Assembly (NCBI RefSeq): GCF_042944905.1
Contig: NZ_CP168496.1
Location: 2,294,001 to 2,358,000 of the forward strand
Source of the DNA: Psychrobacillus sp042944905
GTDB lineage: Bacteria > Bacillota > Bacilli > Bacillales_A > Planococcaceae
Length of the DNA: 64,000 nucleotides
Direction: 5' to 3'
The notes beneath the pieces were generated by a model. That model made no database searches. It was not told the origin of the DNA and saw only the letters and a list, made by a program, of their open reading frames with translations. Positions 42,826 to 50,952 of the stretch are shown here, in pieces. The first letter of the stretch is position 1. The number at the start of each line of letters is the position of its first letter. The position numbers were made by a program, and so were the translations under genes.

Positions 42826-42880
42826 TAGTCATCCTCCTTCATATAGGACAACTTATGATTGAACTTCTTAAAATATGAAA

Positions 42881-42906
42881 AAGCCTCGCAAATAAATACG
42901 AGGCTT
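42881..42906 (-). terminator. Terminator after hemL
   Basis: Stem aagcctcg / cgaggctt with a 10-base loop, followed on the minus strand by ttttcat. It lies 9 bases past the hemL stop and ends the hem operon. Confidence 0.85.
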
Positions 42907-42914
42907 CTTGTTCT

Positions 42915-44210
42915 TTATTTTCTTGATAGTTTTTCGAATACCGTGTGGAAAGCTTGTATCGTTTTTTCAATATGTGCTTCTGTATGAGCACTTGATAAGA
43001 ACAATCCTTCAAATTGAGAAGGTGGTAAGTAAATACCTTCTTCAGCCATTAAACGGAAATACTTGGCGAACAGCTCCAAATCAGATGTTTTGGCAGTTTC
43101 GAAATTAATAACATCAACATTCGTAAGGAAGAATCCAATCATAGAACCAGCACGATTCACAGTATGTGGAATATTGTATTTTGTAGCTGCTTCACGGAAG
43201 CCTTTTTCGAGTAAATCACCAAGTTTAATGAAATGCTTATACGAATCTTCATTTAAACGAGTTAATGTTTCGTATCCAGCTGTCATTGCAAGTGGATTAC
43301 CAGAAAGCGTTCCAGCTTGATAGACAGGACCACTTGGTGCAATCATTTCCATGATTTCACGTTTACCACCAAACGCCCCTACCGGTAGACCTCCGCCGAT
43401 TACTTTACCTAGACATGTTAAGTCTGGTGAAATGTCAAAGTAACCTTGCGCACAATTGTATCCAACACGGAATCCTGTCATAACTTCATCAAAAATTAAA
43501 ACTGTTCCATATTGTTCGGTTAACTCACGTAGACCTTCTAAGAATCCTTCTACTGGAGGGACAACCCCCATATTCCCTGCAACTGGTTCAACAATAACAG
43601 CTGCTAAGTCATCTCCGAAGTTTTCGAATACGTGACGTACACTTTCTAAATCATTATAAGGCACCGCAATCGTATTTTTTGCGATGGATTCTGGAACACC
43701 AGGACTGTCTGGCAAACCTAGTGTAGCAACACCAGAACCAGCTTTAATGAGCAAGCTATCTCCATGACCATGGTAACTACCTTCAAATTTCAGTATTTTA
43801 TTTTTCCCAGTATATCCACGCGCTAAGCGAAGTGCACTCATGGTCGCTTCCGTTCCGGAAGAAACCATACGTACCATTTCAATAGACGGAACACGTTCCA
43901 TCACAAGTTTTGCTAGTTTGGTCTCAATTAAAGTCGATGCACCAAAGCTTGTACCGGTTTCCGCAACTTGTTGAATTGCTTTTACGACATTTGGTTCTGT
44001 ATGACCTAAAATAAGTGGTCCCCAAGATAGCACATAATCGATATATTCATTGCCATCGATATCTGTAAGAATAGCTCCTTTTCCACTTTCCATGAAAATC
44101 GGATCCATATCCACCGATTTAAATGCACGTACTGGGCTATTTACTCCGCCTGGCATTAATTCTTTCGCTTCTGTAAATGCTTGTTTTGATAACTCGTATG
44201 ATTTAGTCAT
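42915..44210 (-). CDS. hemL: Glutamate-1-semialdehyde 2,1-aminomutase
   Basis: HemL is the PLP enzyme making 5-aminolevulinate. The 431-aa protein (start MTKSYELSK, with ggagg 7 bases upstream) has MPGGVNSPVRAFKSV, SGTEATMSALRLARGYTGK, FDEVMTGFRVG and the PLP lysine in CLGKVIGGGLPVGAFGG. The ATG overlaps the hemB stop (TAATG). Last gene of the hemAXCDBL operon. Confidence 0.97.
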   Translation of the reverse strand: MTKSYELSKQAFTEAKELMPGGVNSPVRAFKSVDMDPIFMESGKGAILTDIDGNEYIDYVLSWGPLILGHTEPNVVKAIQQVAETGTSFGASTLIETKLAKLVMERVPSIEMVRMVSSGTEATMSALRLARGYTGKNKILKFEGSYHGHGDSLLIKAGSGVATLGLPDSPGVPESIAKNTIAVPYNDLESVRHVFENFGDDLAAVIVEPVAGNMGVVPPVEGFLEGLRELTEQYGTVLIFDEVMTGFRVGYNCAQGYFDISPDLTCLGKVIGGGLPVGAFGGKREIMEMIAPSGPVYQAGTLSGNPLAMTAGYETLTRLNEDSYKHFIKLGDLLEKGFREAATKYNIPHTVNRAGSMIGFFLTNVDVINFETAKTSDLELFAKYFRLMAEEGIYLPPSQFEGLFLSSAHTEAHIEKTIQAFHTVFEKLSRK

Positions 44211-45193
44211 TATTTTTCCTCCAACCAACGCGCAACATCTTTTGCATGATATGTCATAATGATATCCGCCCCCGCACGTTTCATCCCTGTCAACGTTTCT
44301 AGTACAGTTTCTTTCTCATTAATCCAGCCGTTAATCGCAGCTGCTTTTACCATTGCATATTCACCACTTACATTATAAGCTACGATTGGTGTATCAAAGT
44401 TATTTTTCACATCACGAATGATATCTAAGTAAGCTAGAGCTGGTTTCACGATTAAGAAATCTGCTCCCTCCTCCACATCGGATGAAGCTTCACGAATTGC
44501 TTCCATACGGTTAGCGTAATCCATTTGATACGTTTTACGATCCCCAAATTTAGGAGCCCCGTCGGCAGCATCACGGAATGGTCCATAATAAGCCGAAGCA
44601 TATTTTACCGCATACGACATAATCGGTACATCAGCGAAACCTGCTTCATCTAAAGCCTGACGAATCGCAGCCACAAATCCATCCATCATATTAGAAGGTG
44701 CAATAATATCTGCTCCTGCTTGTGCTTGGCTAACTGCCGTTTTTGCTAATACATCAAGGGATGGATCATTTAAAATTTGTTCGCTGGCATCTACTACTCC
44801 ACAATGTCCGTGATCTGTATATTCACATAAACAAGTATCCGCGATGACAACTAAGCCAGGATGACGTTTTTTTATGAACCTCGTTGCTTCTTGAATGATT
44901 CCATGATCATGGAAAGCTTGCGTTCCTACTGCATCCTTTTCTAGTGGAAGACCAAATAGAATAACAGATGGAATACCTAAGCCAACTACTTCATCTACTT
45001 CTTCCCCTAAACGATCCAAAGAAAATTGAAAAACACCTGGCATGGAAGCCACTTCATTTTTAATATTTTTTCCTTCTGCAACAAAAACTGGGTAGATTAG
45101 ATCCTCTTTATGTAAATATGTTTCTTTGACCATTGCTCGTATTCCAGCTGTTTTTCTTAATCGACGATGACGTTGAAATAATAATTCTGTCAT
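44210..45193 (-). CDS. hemB: Delta-aminolevulinic acid dehydratase (porphobilinogen synthase)
   Basis: A 327-aa HemB condensing two 5-aminolevulinates. Motifs are RHRRLRKTAGIRAMVKET, the zinc cysteines in IADTCLCEYTDHGHCGV, the first Schiff-base lysine in MSYAVKYASAYYGPFRDA and the second in FLIVKPALAYLDI. It overlaps hemD by 4 bases. Confidence 0.97.
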   Translation of the reverse strand: MTELLFQRHRRLRKTAGIRAMVKETYLHKEDLIYPVFVAEGKNIKNEVASMPGVFQFSLDRLGEEVDEVVGLGIPSVILFGLPLEKDAVGTQAFHDHGIIQEATRFIKKRHPGLVVIADTCLCEYTDHGHCGVVDASEQILNDPSLDVLAKTAVSQAQAGADIIAPSNMMDGFVAAIRQALDEAGFADVPIMSYAVKYASAYYGPFRDAADGAPKFGDRKTYQMDYANRMEAIREASSDVEEGADFLIVKPALAYLDIIRDVKNNFDTPIVAYNVSGEYAMVKAAAINGWINEKETVLETLTGMKRAGADIIMTYHAKDVARWLEEK

Positions 45194-45951
45194 AATTCTC
45201 TTCCTTTCAACTCTGCTAATGCATGGATTATTTCTGTTAATATATAAGTTTTAGGCATTACATGTACTGCAACACCTAATGATTCTAAGTATTCTTTTGT
45301 AATGTGACCGATTGCACAAATCGTTAATGCTTCGTACCCTGTTCGATCCCCGATATGTTGATGAAAAACATTTACTGTAGATGGACTTGTAAAGATAATG
45401 GAGCAGTTTTCTTTGCTTTCTATTAATACACTCACTTGAGCTATATTTTCTTCCACTTCTACTGTTTCATAAATGATCCATTCATCTACATGATTGACTA
45501 AACCTTTTGTAATCGTATCTTTCGCTAAACTTCCTTTGAAAAACATACATTTTTCATTCGAAAAAGAAATGGCAGGAAACTCTTGCACAAAAACATCTGC
45601 ACTAAAAATAGAAGGCGTAAAAGCTACTTTTAGTCCTATTTTATTGACAGCATATGCCGTTTTCGAACCAACAACTGCAATTTTCCCTTGGAACATGAAA
45701 GGGTCTAGACCATACTTTATCATTTTCAAATGAAAAGCATCTACACTGCTTTGGCTTGTGAAGATTAACCAGTCATAAGCTTTGCATTCAAACAATTGTT
45801 GCTCATCCGTTTGAGAAACAATTTCTTGTGTTTCAATGAGCGGTGCAACGATAGGATTTCCTCCAAAATGAAGGGTAAGATCCACGGCTTCCGAAGATCT
45901 TAAAATCCCTGTAAATAGGACGTTCTCACCTAATAAAGGCTTGTTAAACAT
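45190..45951 (-). CDS. hemD: Uroporphyrinogen-III synthase
   Basis: HemD closes and inverts the D ring of hydroxymethylbilane. The family is poorly conserved. The 253-aa protein shows two alternating alpha/beta lobes (ENVLFTGILRSSEAVDL, DWLIFTSQSSVDAFHLKM, SIIFTSPSTVNVFHQHIG, ICAIGHITKEYLESLGV) as expected. Identity is secured by its place between hemC (8-base overlap) and hemB (4-base overlap). Confidence 0.92.
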   Translation of the reverse strand: MFNKPLLGENVLFTGILRSSEAVDLTLHFGGNPIVAPLIETQEIVSQTDEQQLFECKAYDWLIFTSQSSVDAFHLKMIKYGLDPFMFQGKIAVVGSKTAYAVNKIGLKVAFTPSIFSADVFVQEFPAISFSNEKCMFFKGSLAKDTITKGLVNHVDEWIIYETVEVEENIAQVSVLIESKENCSIIFTSPSTVNVFHQHIGDRTGYEALTICAIGHITKEYLESLGVAVHVMPKTYILTEIIHALAELKGREL

Positions 45952-46873
45952 TCAAATCTGCCTTCACTTTTTGAATTAGGTCATATGCTCCTTGCTCTGT
46001 TACTAAACGCGCCACTTCTTTACCAGCCGTTTCTGCATCTTTACTCGTCACTACTTCTTTAAACACAACAGATGCATCAGGTGCTGCAACCAAACCAGTC
46101 ATGGTAATTTCATCGCCATTAATCACTGCATGTCCTGCAATCGGCACCTGGCATCCGCCGTCCATCGCAGCTAAAAATGCACGCTCCGCATGAATAGCAT
46201 TCCACGTATCTTCATCAGATAGTTTTCTAAGCTCCGCAAGTAATTCTGCATCTTCTTCACGACATTCAATTGCAAGCGCACCTTGTCCTACTGCTGGAAC
46301 ACAATCTTCAATGGATAGATACTCCGTCACTACTTCATCACTCCAACCAAGGCGTTTTAGACCTGCTGCTGCTAGAATAATGGCATCATACTCGCCGTCT
46401 TGAAGCTTTTGGAGTCTCGTATCTACATTTCCTCTTATCCATTTAATCTCGATATCTGGACGTAATAATAAGAGTTGCGCGCTTCTTCTTAAGCTACTTG
46501 TCCCAATAACTGCTCCTTTTGGAAGCTCTGCAAATTTCACATGTGCTTTCGAAATAAAAGCATCACGTTCATCCACACGTTTAGGTGTACACCCCATTAC
46601 TAGGCCTTGTGGTAATACGGAAGGCATATCTTTCATACTATGTACTGCAAAATCAATTTCTTTGTCATAAAGTGCTTGTTCAATTTCTTTTACAAAAAGA
46701 CCTTTGCCTCCAACTTTCGATAAGGTCACATCTAAAATTTGATCGCCTTTTGTTACGATTTCTTTTACTTCGAATTCAAAAGGTGCTCCAATATCTTTCA
46801 ATTGCTGAATAAACCAATTTGTTTGTGTTAAAGCTAATTTACTTCTTCTAGAACCGACAATAATTTTACGCAT
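45944..46873 (-). CDS. hemC: Porphobilinogen deaminase (hydroxymethylbilane synthase)
   Basis: HemC polymerises four porphobilinogens. The 309-aa protein has IIVGSRRSKLALTQTN, FAVHSMKDMPSVLP, IGTSSLRRSAQLL, and the dipyrromethane-cofactor cysteine in AMDGGCQVPIAGHA. It is the third gene of the operon. Confidence 0.97.
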   Translation of the reverse strand: MRKIIVGSRRSKLALTQTNWFIQQLKDIGAPFEFEVKEIVTKGDQILDVTLSKVGGKGLFVKEIEQALYDKEIDFAVHSMKDMPSVLPQGLVMGCTPKRVDERDAFISKAHVKFAELPKGAVIGTSSLRRSAQLLLLRPDIEIKWIRGNVDTRLQKLQDGEYDAIILAAAGLKRLGWSDEVVTEYLSIEDCVPAVGQGALAIECREEDAELLAELRKLSDEDTWNAIHAERAFLAAMDGGCQVPIAGHAVINGDEITMTGLVAAPDASVVFKEVVTSKDAETAGKEVARLVTEQGAYDLIQKVKADLNV

Positions 46874-46892
46874 TATTTCTCTACCTTTCTTA

Positions 46893-47720
46893 TTACCAAA
46901 GATGAAATTGGGATAATGGACTAATCAATAAAAAATTAATCAATACAAATAAAAATGCATATATGTGAATCCATGCATAGTTTGTTCCTTTAAATCTGGC
47001 TTGTTTTCTTAAAAGAAGAACAACGATATAAATGATCAATAATACTAAGGAACTAACAATCTTAAAATCAAAAATAGAAAAAACACTTAATGATACATAT
47101 GCCCATTGTAACCCAAGAACCAAACTTACAAACAATAGTGGAATGCCTACTAATATTGCTAAGGTCATTCCAGTTTCGGCTTGAGTCAAGGAAGGTAATC
47201 TAGAAAATTGTTTAGACCACTTTTTCTTTTTGAGCACACGATACAAAATTAAATATAATGATGAAAAAACAAACGAAAGTGAAAATGCAGCATACGCTAA
47301 CATCGCAAATATTATATGAATAACTAATAATTCGGATCGCAGGCCATCTCCAACTGCTGTTTGTTCTAATTGATTTGGCGCGAATGTATGTATGGTCATA
47401 AAAATAAATCCAATAATATTTAAAAAGAACGCCGGCAAATCAAGTCGAAAAACTAATTGCAATATAATGGATAGTGTAATAATAAGCCATGCATAAAAAT
47501 AAATCCCTTCAAATAGCGATAAAATTGGGAATCTCTTTGTTTCTATAATATACATAACTAAAAAAATCGTTTGCAACAGCGACACGATGGAAAGTAGCCA
47601 CACTGCAATACGATGCGCGCTACGATCTTTATTTAGGTAATCAACAAAGTAAAAAACAAGGCTAACGGATTGTAGAATGACCATAATCTCGTGTAGCCTT
47701 GTCATCGCAAGATCAGTCAT
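46893..47720 (-). CDS. hemX: HemX/CcsA-type membrane protein
   Basis: A 275-aa protein with eight hydrophobic segments, belonging to the cytochrome c assembly (CcsA/CcmC-like) family. Its place between hemA and hemC matches hemX of B. subtilis (276 aa), where it tunes HemA level. The WWD haem-handling motif is not evident. The start follows aaaggag. Confidence 0.9.
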   Translation of the reverse strand: MTDLAMTRLHEIMVILQSVSLVFYFVDYLNKDRSAHRIAVWLLSIVSLLQTIFLVMYIIETKRFPILSLFEGIYFYAWLIITLSIILQLVFRLDLPAFFLNIIGFIFMTIHTFAPNQLEQTAVGDGLRSELLVIHIIFAMLAYAAFSLSFVFSSLYLILYRVLKKKKWSKQFSRLPSLTQAETGMTLAILVGIPLLFVSLVLGLQWAYVSLSVFSIFDFKIVSSLVLLIIYIVVLLLRKQARFKGTNYAWIHIYAFLFVLINFLLISPLSQFHLW

Positions 47721-47761
47721 AATAAGCTCCTTTATTTTTTAAAAAGCCGAAGCGCCTATGT

Positions 47762-47796
47762 CTTCCCGCTGTGGGAAGTGGCACTGTGCAGTCACT
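47762..47796. other. GC-rich hairpins in the hemA-hemX spacer
   Basis: Two adjacent small hairpins, cttccc/gggaag and agtggcactgtgcagtcact, lie in a 157-base spacer between genes that are usually cotranscribed. There is no T-run on either side. They could be an RNA processing site or a piece of a dispersed repeat. Confidence 0.4.
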
Positions 47797-47877
47797 GAGT
47801 ATTTTTAATATGTAAAAAGACGTTTTCTATATCTATTATGACACATACAGATACAAAAACGCCTCCTTTTTACTTCA

Positions 47878-49242
47878 CTAATAGGATAATTCTTCTTTTA
47901 ATTTTTGGGATGCCAATAAAGTTTGTTTTAAGTTTATCTTTTCTCTCTCAGCTTGCATCATAATCTCTTTTTGTACATCTTCTTCAATCCCAAAGATTTG
48001 TTGAAACAATTGAAGTTGTTGCACGGACTCTTTTGCCGTCGATAATTCTTTTACTTGTAGAATTGGCTCTTTTAACAGCTGATTAATAATGGATTTTGTA
48101 TGTTTGTTTAATACTTTACGTTCTCGATCTGTTAAGTTCGGCATTTTATTGTCAAGAGAAACCATTGTCTCTTCCTGAATACGAGTTGCTTTTTGTCTTA
48201 GCGCAGAAATTATTGGTACAACTCCTAATGTTGTAACCCAATCATTAAATTGCTTTAACTCTGTTTGAATCATTGTCTTAATTTCAGCAGCTGCACGTTC
48301 TCGTTCAGCTAAATTTGCTTCTACAATTCCTTGTAAATCATCAATATCGTATAGGAATACATTCGCTAAATCCCCGATACGAGGATCTAAATCTCTAGGT
48401 ACTGCTATATCTATCATAAACAAAGGTTTACCTTTACGAAGACGTTCTACAAACTGCATCAATTCATAGTCAATAACGTACTCGGTTGCACCTGTTGAAC
48501 TTATTAAAATATCCGCCTCTAACAACGCACATTGGAGCTCGTCCATCGGTTTTGCAGTACCATCAAATTTAGATGCTAATACTTCCGCTTTCTCAAATGT
48601 CCGGTTAATAACGGTTACTTTGCCAGCTCCACTACCATGAAGATTTTGAATAGCAAGCTCTCCCATTTTTCCAGCACCAATAATTACAATATGTTTATTG
48701 TTCAATGAACCAAAAATTTTCTTTCCAAGTTCTACCGCTGCATAAGATACAGATACTGCATTTTCGCCAATGGAAGTCTCTGCATGAGCACGTTTAGCAA
48801 ATGTTACTGCTTGTTTAAATAACTGATTAAAAATAGTTCCAGTCGTCCCGTATTCTTGTCCATCTAAAAAGCTTCTCTTCACTTGTCCTAATATTTGTGT
48901 TTCGCCAAGAACCATCGAATCAATACCAGCTATCACTTGGAATAAGTGATTATTTGCTTGATCATCCTCATGAATAAATAAATAACGAGATATGTCTTCT
49001 AAAGGAATATCAAACCAGTTAGCTAAAAATTGCTTCACATAATATTTTCCTGTATGCAATTGGTCTACGGTCGCATAAATTTCCGTGCGATTACAAGTAG
49101 AGACAATGACATTTTCTAATATGCTTTTTTGATCCTGCAATGCTTGCATGGCATTCGGAAGCTCTGTTTCAACAAAAGAAAGCTTTTCTCGAATTTCCAC
49201 GGGAGCAGTACGGTAATTGACACCTACCACGATTGTATGCAT
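47878..49242 (-). CDS. hemA: Glutamyl-tRNA reductase
   Basis: HemA reduces glutamyl-tRNA to glutamate-1-semialdehyde, the committed step. The 454-aa protein begins HTIVVGVNYRTAPVEIREKLSF and has the catalytic cysteine in IVSTCNRTEIYA. The NADPH domain reads IVIIGAGKMGELAIQNL, and the C-terminal dimerisation helices are present. First gene of the hem operon, with aagggtg upstream. Confidence 0.96.
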   Translation of the reverse strand: MHTIVVGVNYRTAPVEIREKLSFVETELPNAMQALQDQKSILENVIVSTCNRTEIYATVDQLHTGKYYVKQFLANWFDIPLEDISRYLFIHEDDQANNHLFQVIAGIDSMVLGETQILGQVKRSFLDGQEYGTTGTIFNQLFKQAVTFAKRAHAETSIGENAVSVSYAAVELGKKIFGSLNNKHIVIIGAGKMGELAIQNLHGSGAGKVTVINRTFEKAEVLASKFDGTAKPMDELQCALLEADILISSTGATEYVIDYELMQFVERLRKGKPLFMIDIAVPRDLDPRIGDLANVFLYDIDDLQGIVEANLAERERAAAEIKTMIQTELKQFNDWVTTLGVVPIISALRQKATRIQEETMVSLDNKMPNLTDRERKVLNKHTKSIINQLLKEPILQVKELSTAKESVQQLQLFQQIFGIEEDVQKEIMMQAEREKINLKQTLLASQKLKEELSY

Positions 49243-49281
49243 GGGATCATGTCACCCTTTCACGTTCATTTCATTAATCCA

Positions 49282-49315
49282 ATTATACCATAGCGTTTTC
49301 ACATGATTTGAACCA
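49282..49315 (-). promoter_or_regulatory. Candidate promoter of the hem operon
   Basis: Minus-strand TGGTATAAT is a perfect extended -10 about 40 bases upstream of hemA. The -35 region is weak (TTCAAA at 19 bp). Confidence 0.5.
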
Positions 49316-49554
49316 ATTGTGAACAAGCTATGAAATTAACGTCCCTAGATTAGAATGATTATAAAATAATTTTATCAAACTTGTTGTGTCATTTCAAGGT
49401 ATCTGTCCACAATTCCAAAAGACGCATTATTCTAAATAGTTAACAATAATGATGACTTATTTACCTTTCAAATAATGAGAAATATAAATTTTAAGAAAAA
49501 CAGGGAAAAAGACGTCCGGTCCTTTTAAAAAGAGTAGCTTAGAAATACCGTCTA

Positions 49555-49673
49555 ATTTCCGCTATGGCGGACGCTTTTCGCGGGCACGGCTTCAGTCTCC
49601 TCGTCACTGCGTTCCTGCGGGGCCTTCCGCTCATGCTATTCCCGCAGAAGTCGCCGCCTCCGCTCCAATCAAC
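49555..49673 (-). repeat. GC-rich intergenic repeat R1, copy 2 (inverted)
   Basis: Read on the minus strand it gives gattggagcgg, gcgacttctgcgggaatagc, ccccgcaggaacgc, gaggagac, cgcgaaaagcgtccgcc, agcggaaat, matching R1 copy 1. It lies between hemA and engB. Confidence 0.75.
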
Positions 49674-49917
49674 TAGTATGGGGAAAATAATAATTGCTTA
49701 GCAAGATAGATGACATGTAAATCCTATGAACATCAGTTAGAGAATTACATTTTATCCGGATGCACAAAATTTCACCAAAATTTTAAAAACAATAGCATCC
49801 CTTATTCAACAACGATTACAGGGTGGCATGATTACTGCGTTTACTTCAACTGATTCTATCCTCTTAGCGATAACTGGACAAAATCTTCTGGTTAGGTACT
49901 ACTCACTAAATGGATTG

Positions 49918-50037
49918 TAGTGAAAGGTGGCGACTCCAGCGGGATGAGTGAGACAGATGTGACATCGCAAGCGACGCGAATGCGGCGGTGATGGCTCATC
50001 GCTCGCCCCGCGGAAAGCGTCCACCTGAATCGGAAAT
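49918..50037 (+). repeat. GC-rich intergenic repeat R1, copy 3
   Basis: gtggcgactccagcgggatgag, gacatcgcaagcgac, ggctcatcgctcgccccgcggaaagcgtcc, cggaaatcc match the R1 pattern with some divergence. It is followed by the same linker that joins R1 to R2 near 5180. Confidence 0.7.
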
Positions 50038-50104
50038 CCGCGGTATTATTTAATTCTTAAAAGTACTATGAACACTGGTTTTGGAGTATGAAAATCTATA
50101 TACT

Positions 50105-50245
50105 TTCTTAATCTTCAAGAAGAGACGCTCTCGTCCTTTAAGTGCATTTTGTCTTTACTATTTCCAGAGTGCTTTGGACGACAATACAATTTCGTCCGCG
50201 CAGGGCTTCTTTATCAATAGACTTTCTCCATTTTTTAAGTTCCAC
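50105..50245 (+). repeat. Dispersed element R2, internally deleted copy C
   Basis: The left part (cgtcctttaagtgcattttgtctt, agagtgctttggacga) is fused directly to the right part (caatttcgtccgcgcagggcttctttatcaatag). About 190 bases, including the central hairpin, are missing compared with copies A and B. Confidence 0.7.
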
Positions 50246-50280
50246 TAACTAATTAATATAATACTTTATTATTTCAAAAA

Positions 50281-50321
50281 AACTGATCATTTATAGGCTA
50301 TTATTCCCTAAATGATCAGTT
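50281..50321 (-). terminator. Terminator after engB
   Basis: A 13-bp perfect stem aactgatcattta / taaatgatcagtt, followed on the minus strand by a T7 run. The plus side is also T-rich, so it may work both ways. Confidence 0.85.
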
Positions 50322-50366
50322 ATAATCTTTTTTTATTAGCGATTAGCATTTTTCAGCAATCTAAAA

Positions 50367-50948
50367 TTACATTCTACACTCAATTTCTGCCCAAGCTGCG
50401 TCAAATCCAAGTCCTGTTTCAGATGAAAAAACAATTAAAGGATCATTCTTATCCATTTGCAGTTCATCTTTCACCATTTTCTTGTGTTTATCCCATTTAC
50501 CTTTTGGAATTTTATCTGCTTTGGTAGAAACAACAATGCACGGGATATTATAATGCTTCAAAAAGTCATACATCATGCAATCATCTGCACTAGGTGGATG
50601 TCTTAAATCGACAATTAATAAAACTGCCTTTAAAATAGCCCTAGATGTGAAATACGTTTCAATCATTTTCCCCCATGCAGCGCGTTCGGTTTTAGAAACT
50701 TTTGCATATCCATAACCTGGTACATCTACAAAGATCAAATCTTCTTCTAACTTATAAAAGTTTAATGTTTGTGTTTTCCCAGGCTTTGATGAAATGCGTG
50801 CCATGCTTTTTCGACCAATCATTTTATTAATGAAAGATGACTTCCCAACATTGGATCTTCCTGCTAGGGCAAATTCCGGTAAATCTCCTTCTGGATATTG
50901 TGCTGGTCTTACAGCACTTATTAATAGTTCTACATTATTCACTTTCAT
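50367..50948 (-). CDS. engB: Ribosome biogenesis GTPase EngB (YsxC/YihA)
   Basis: A 193-aa essential GTPase of 50S assembly: G1 GRSNVGKSSFINKM, G3 DVPGYGYAKVSKTE, G4 TKADKI, G5 SSETG. It lies 4 bases past lonA, the same lonA-ysxC order as in B. subtilis. Confidence 0.96.
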   Translation of the reverse strand: MKVNNVELLISAVRPAQYPEGDLPEFALAGRSNVGKSSFINKMIGRKSMARISSKPGKTQTLNFYKLEEDLIFVDVPGYGYAKVSKTERAAWGKMIETYFTSRAILKAVLLIVDLRHPPSADDCMMYDFLKHYNIPCIVVSTKADKIPKGKWDKHKKMVKDELQMDKNDPLIVFSSETGLGFDAAWAEIECRM

Positions 50949-50952
50949 GCTC

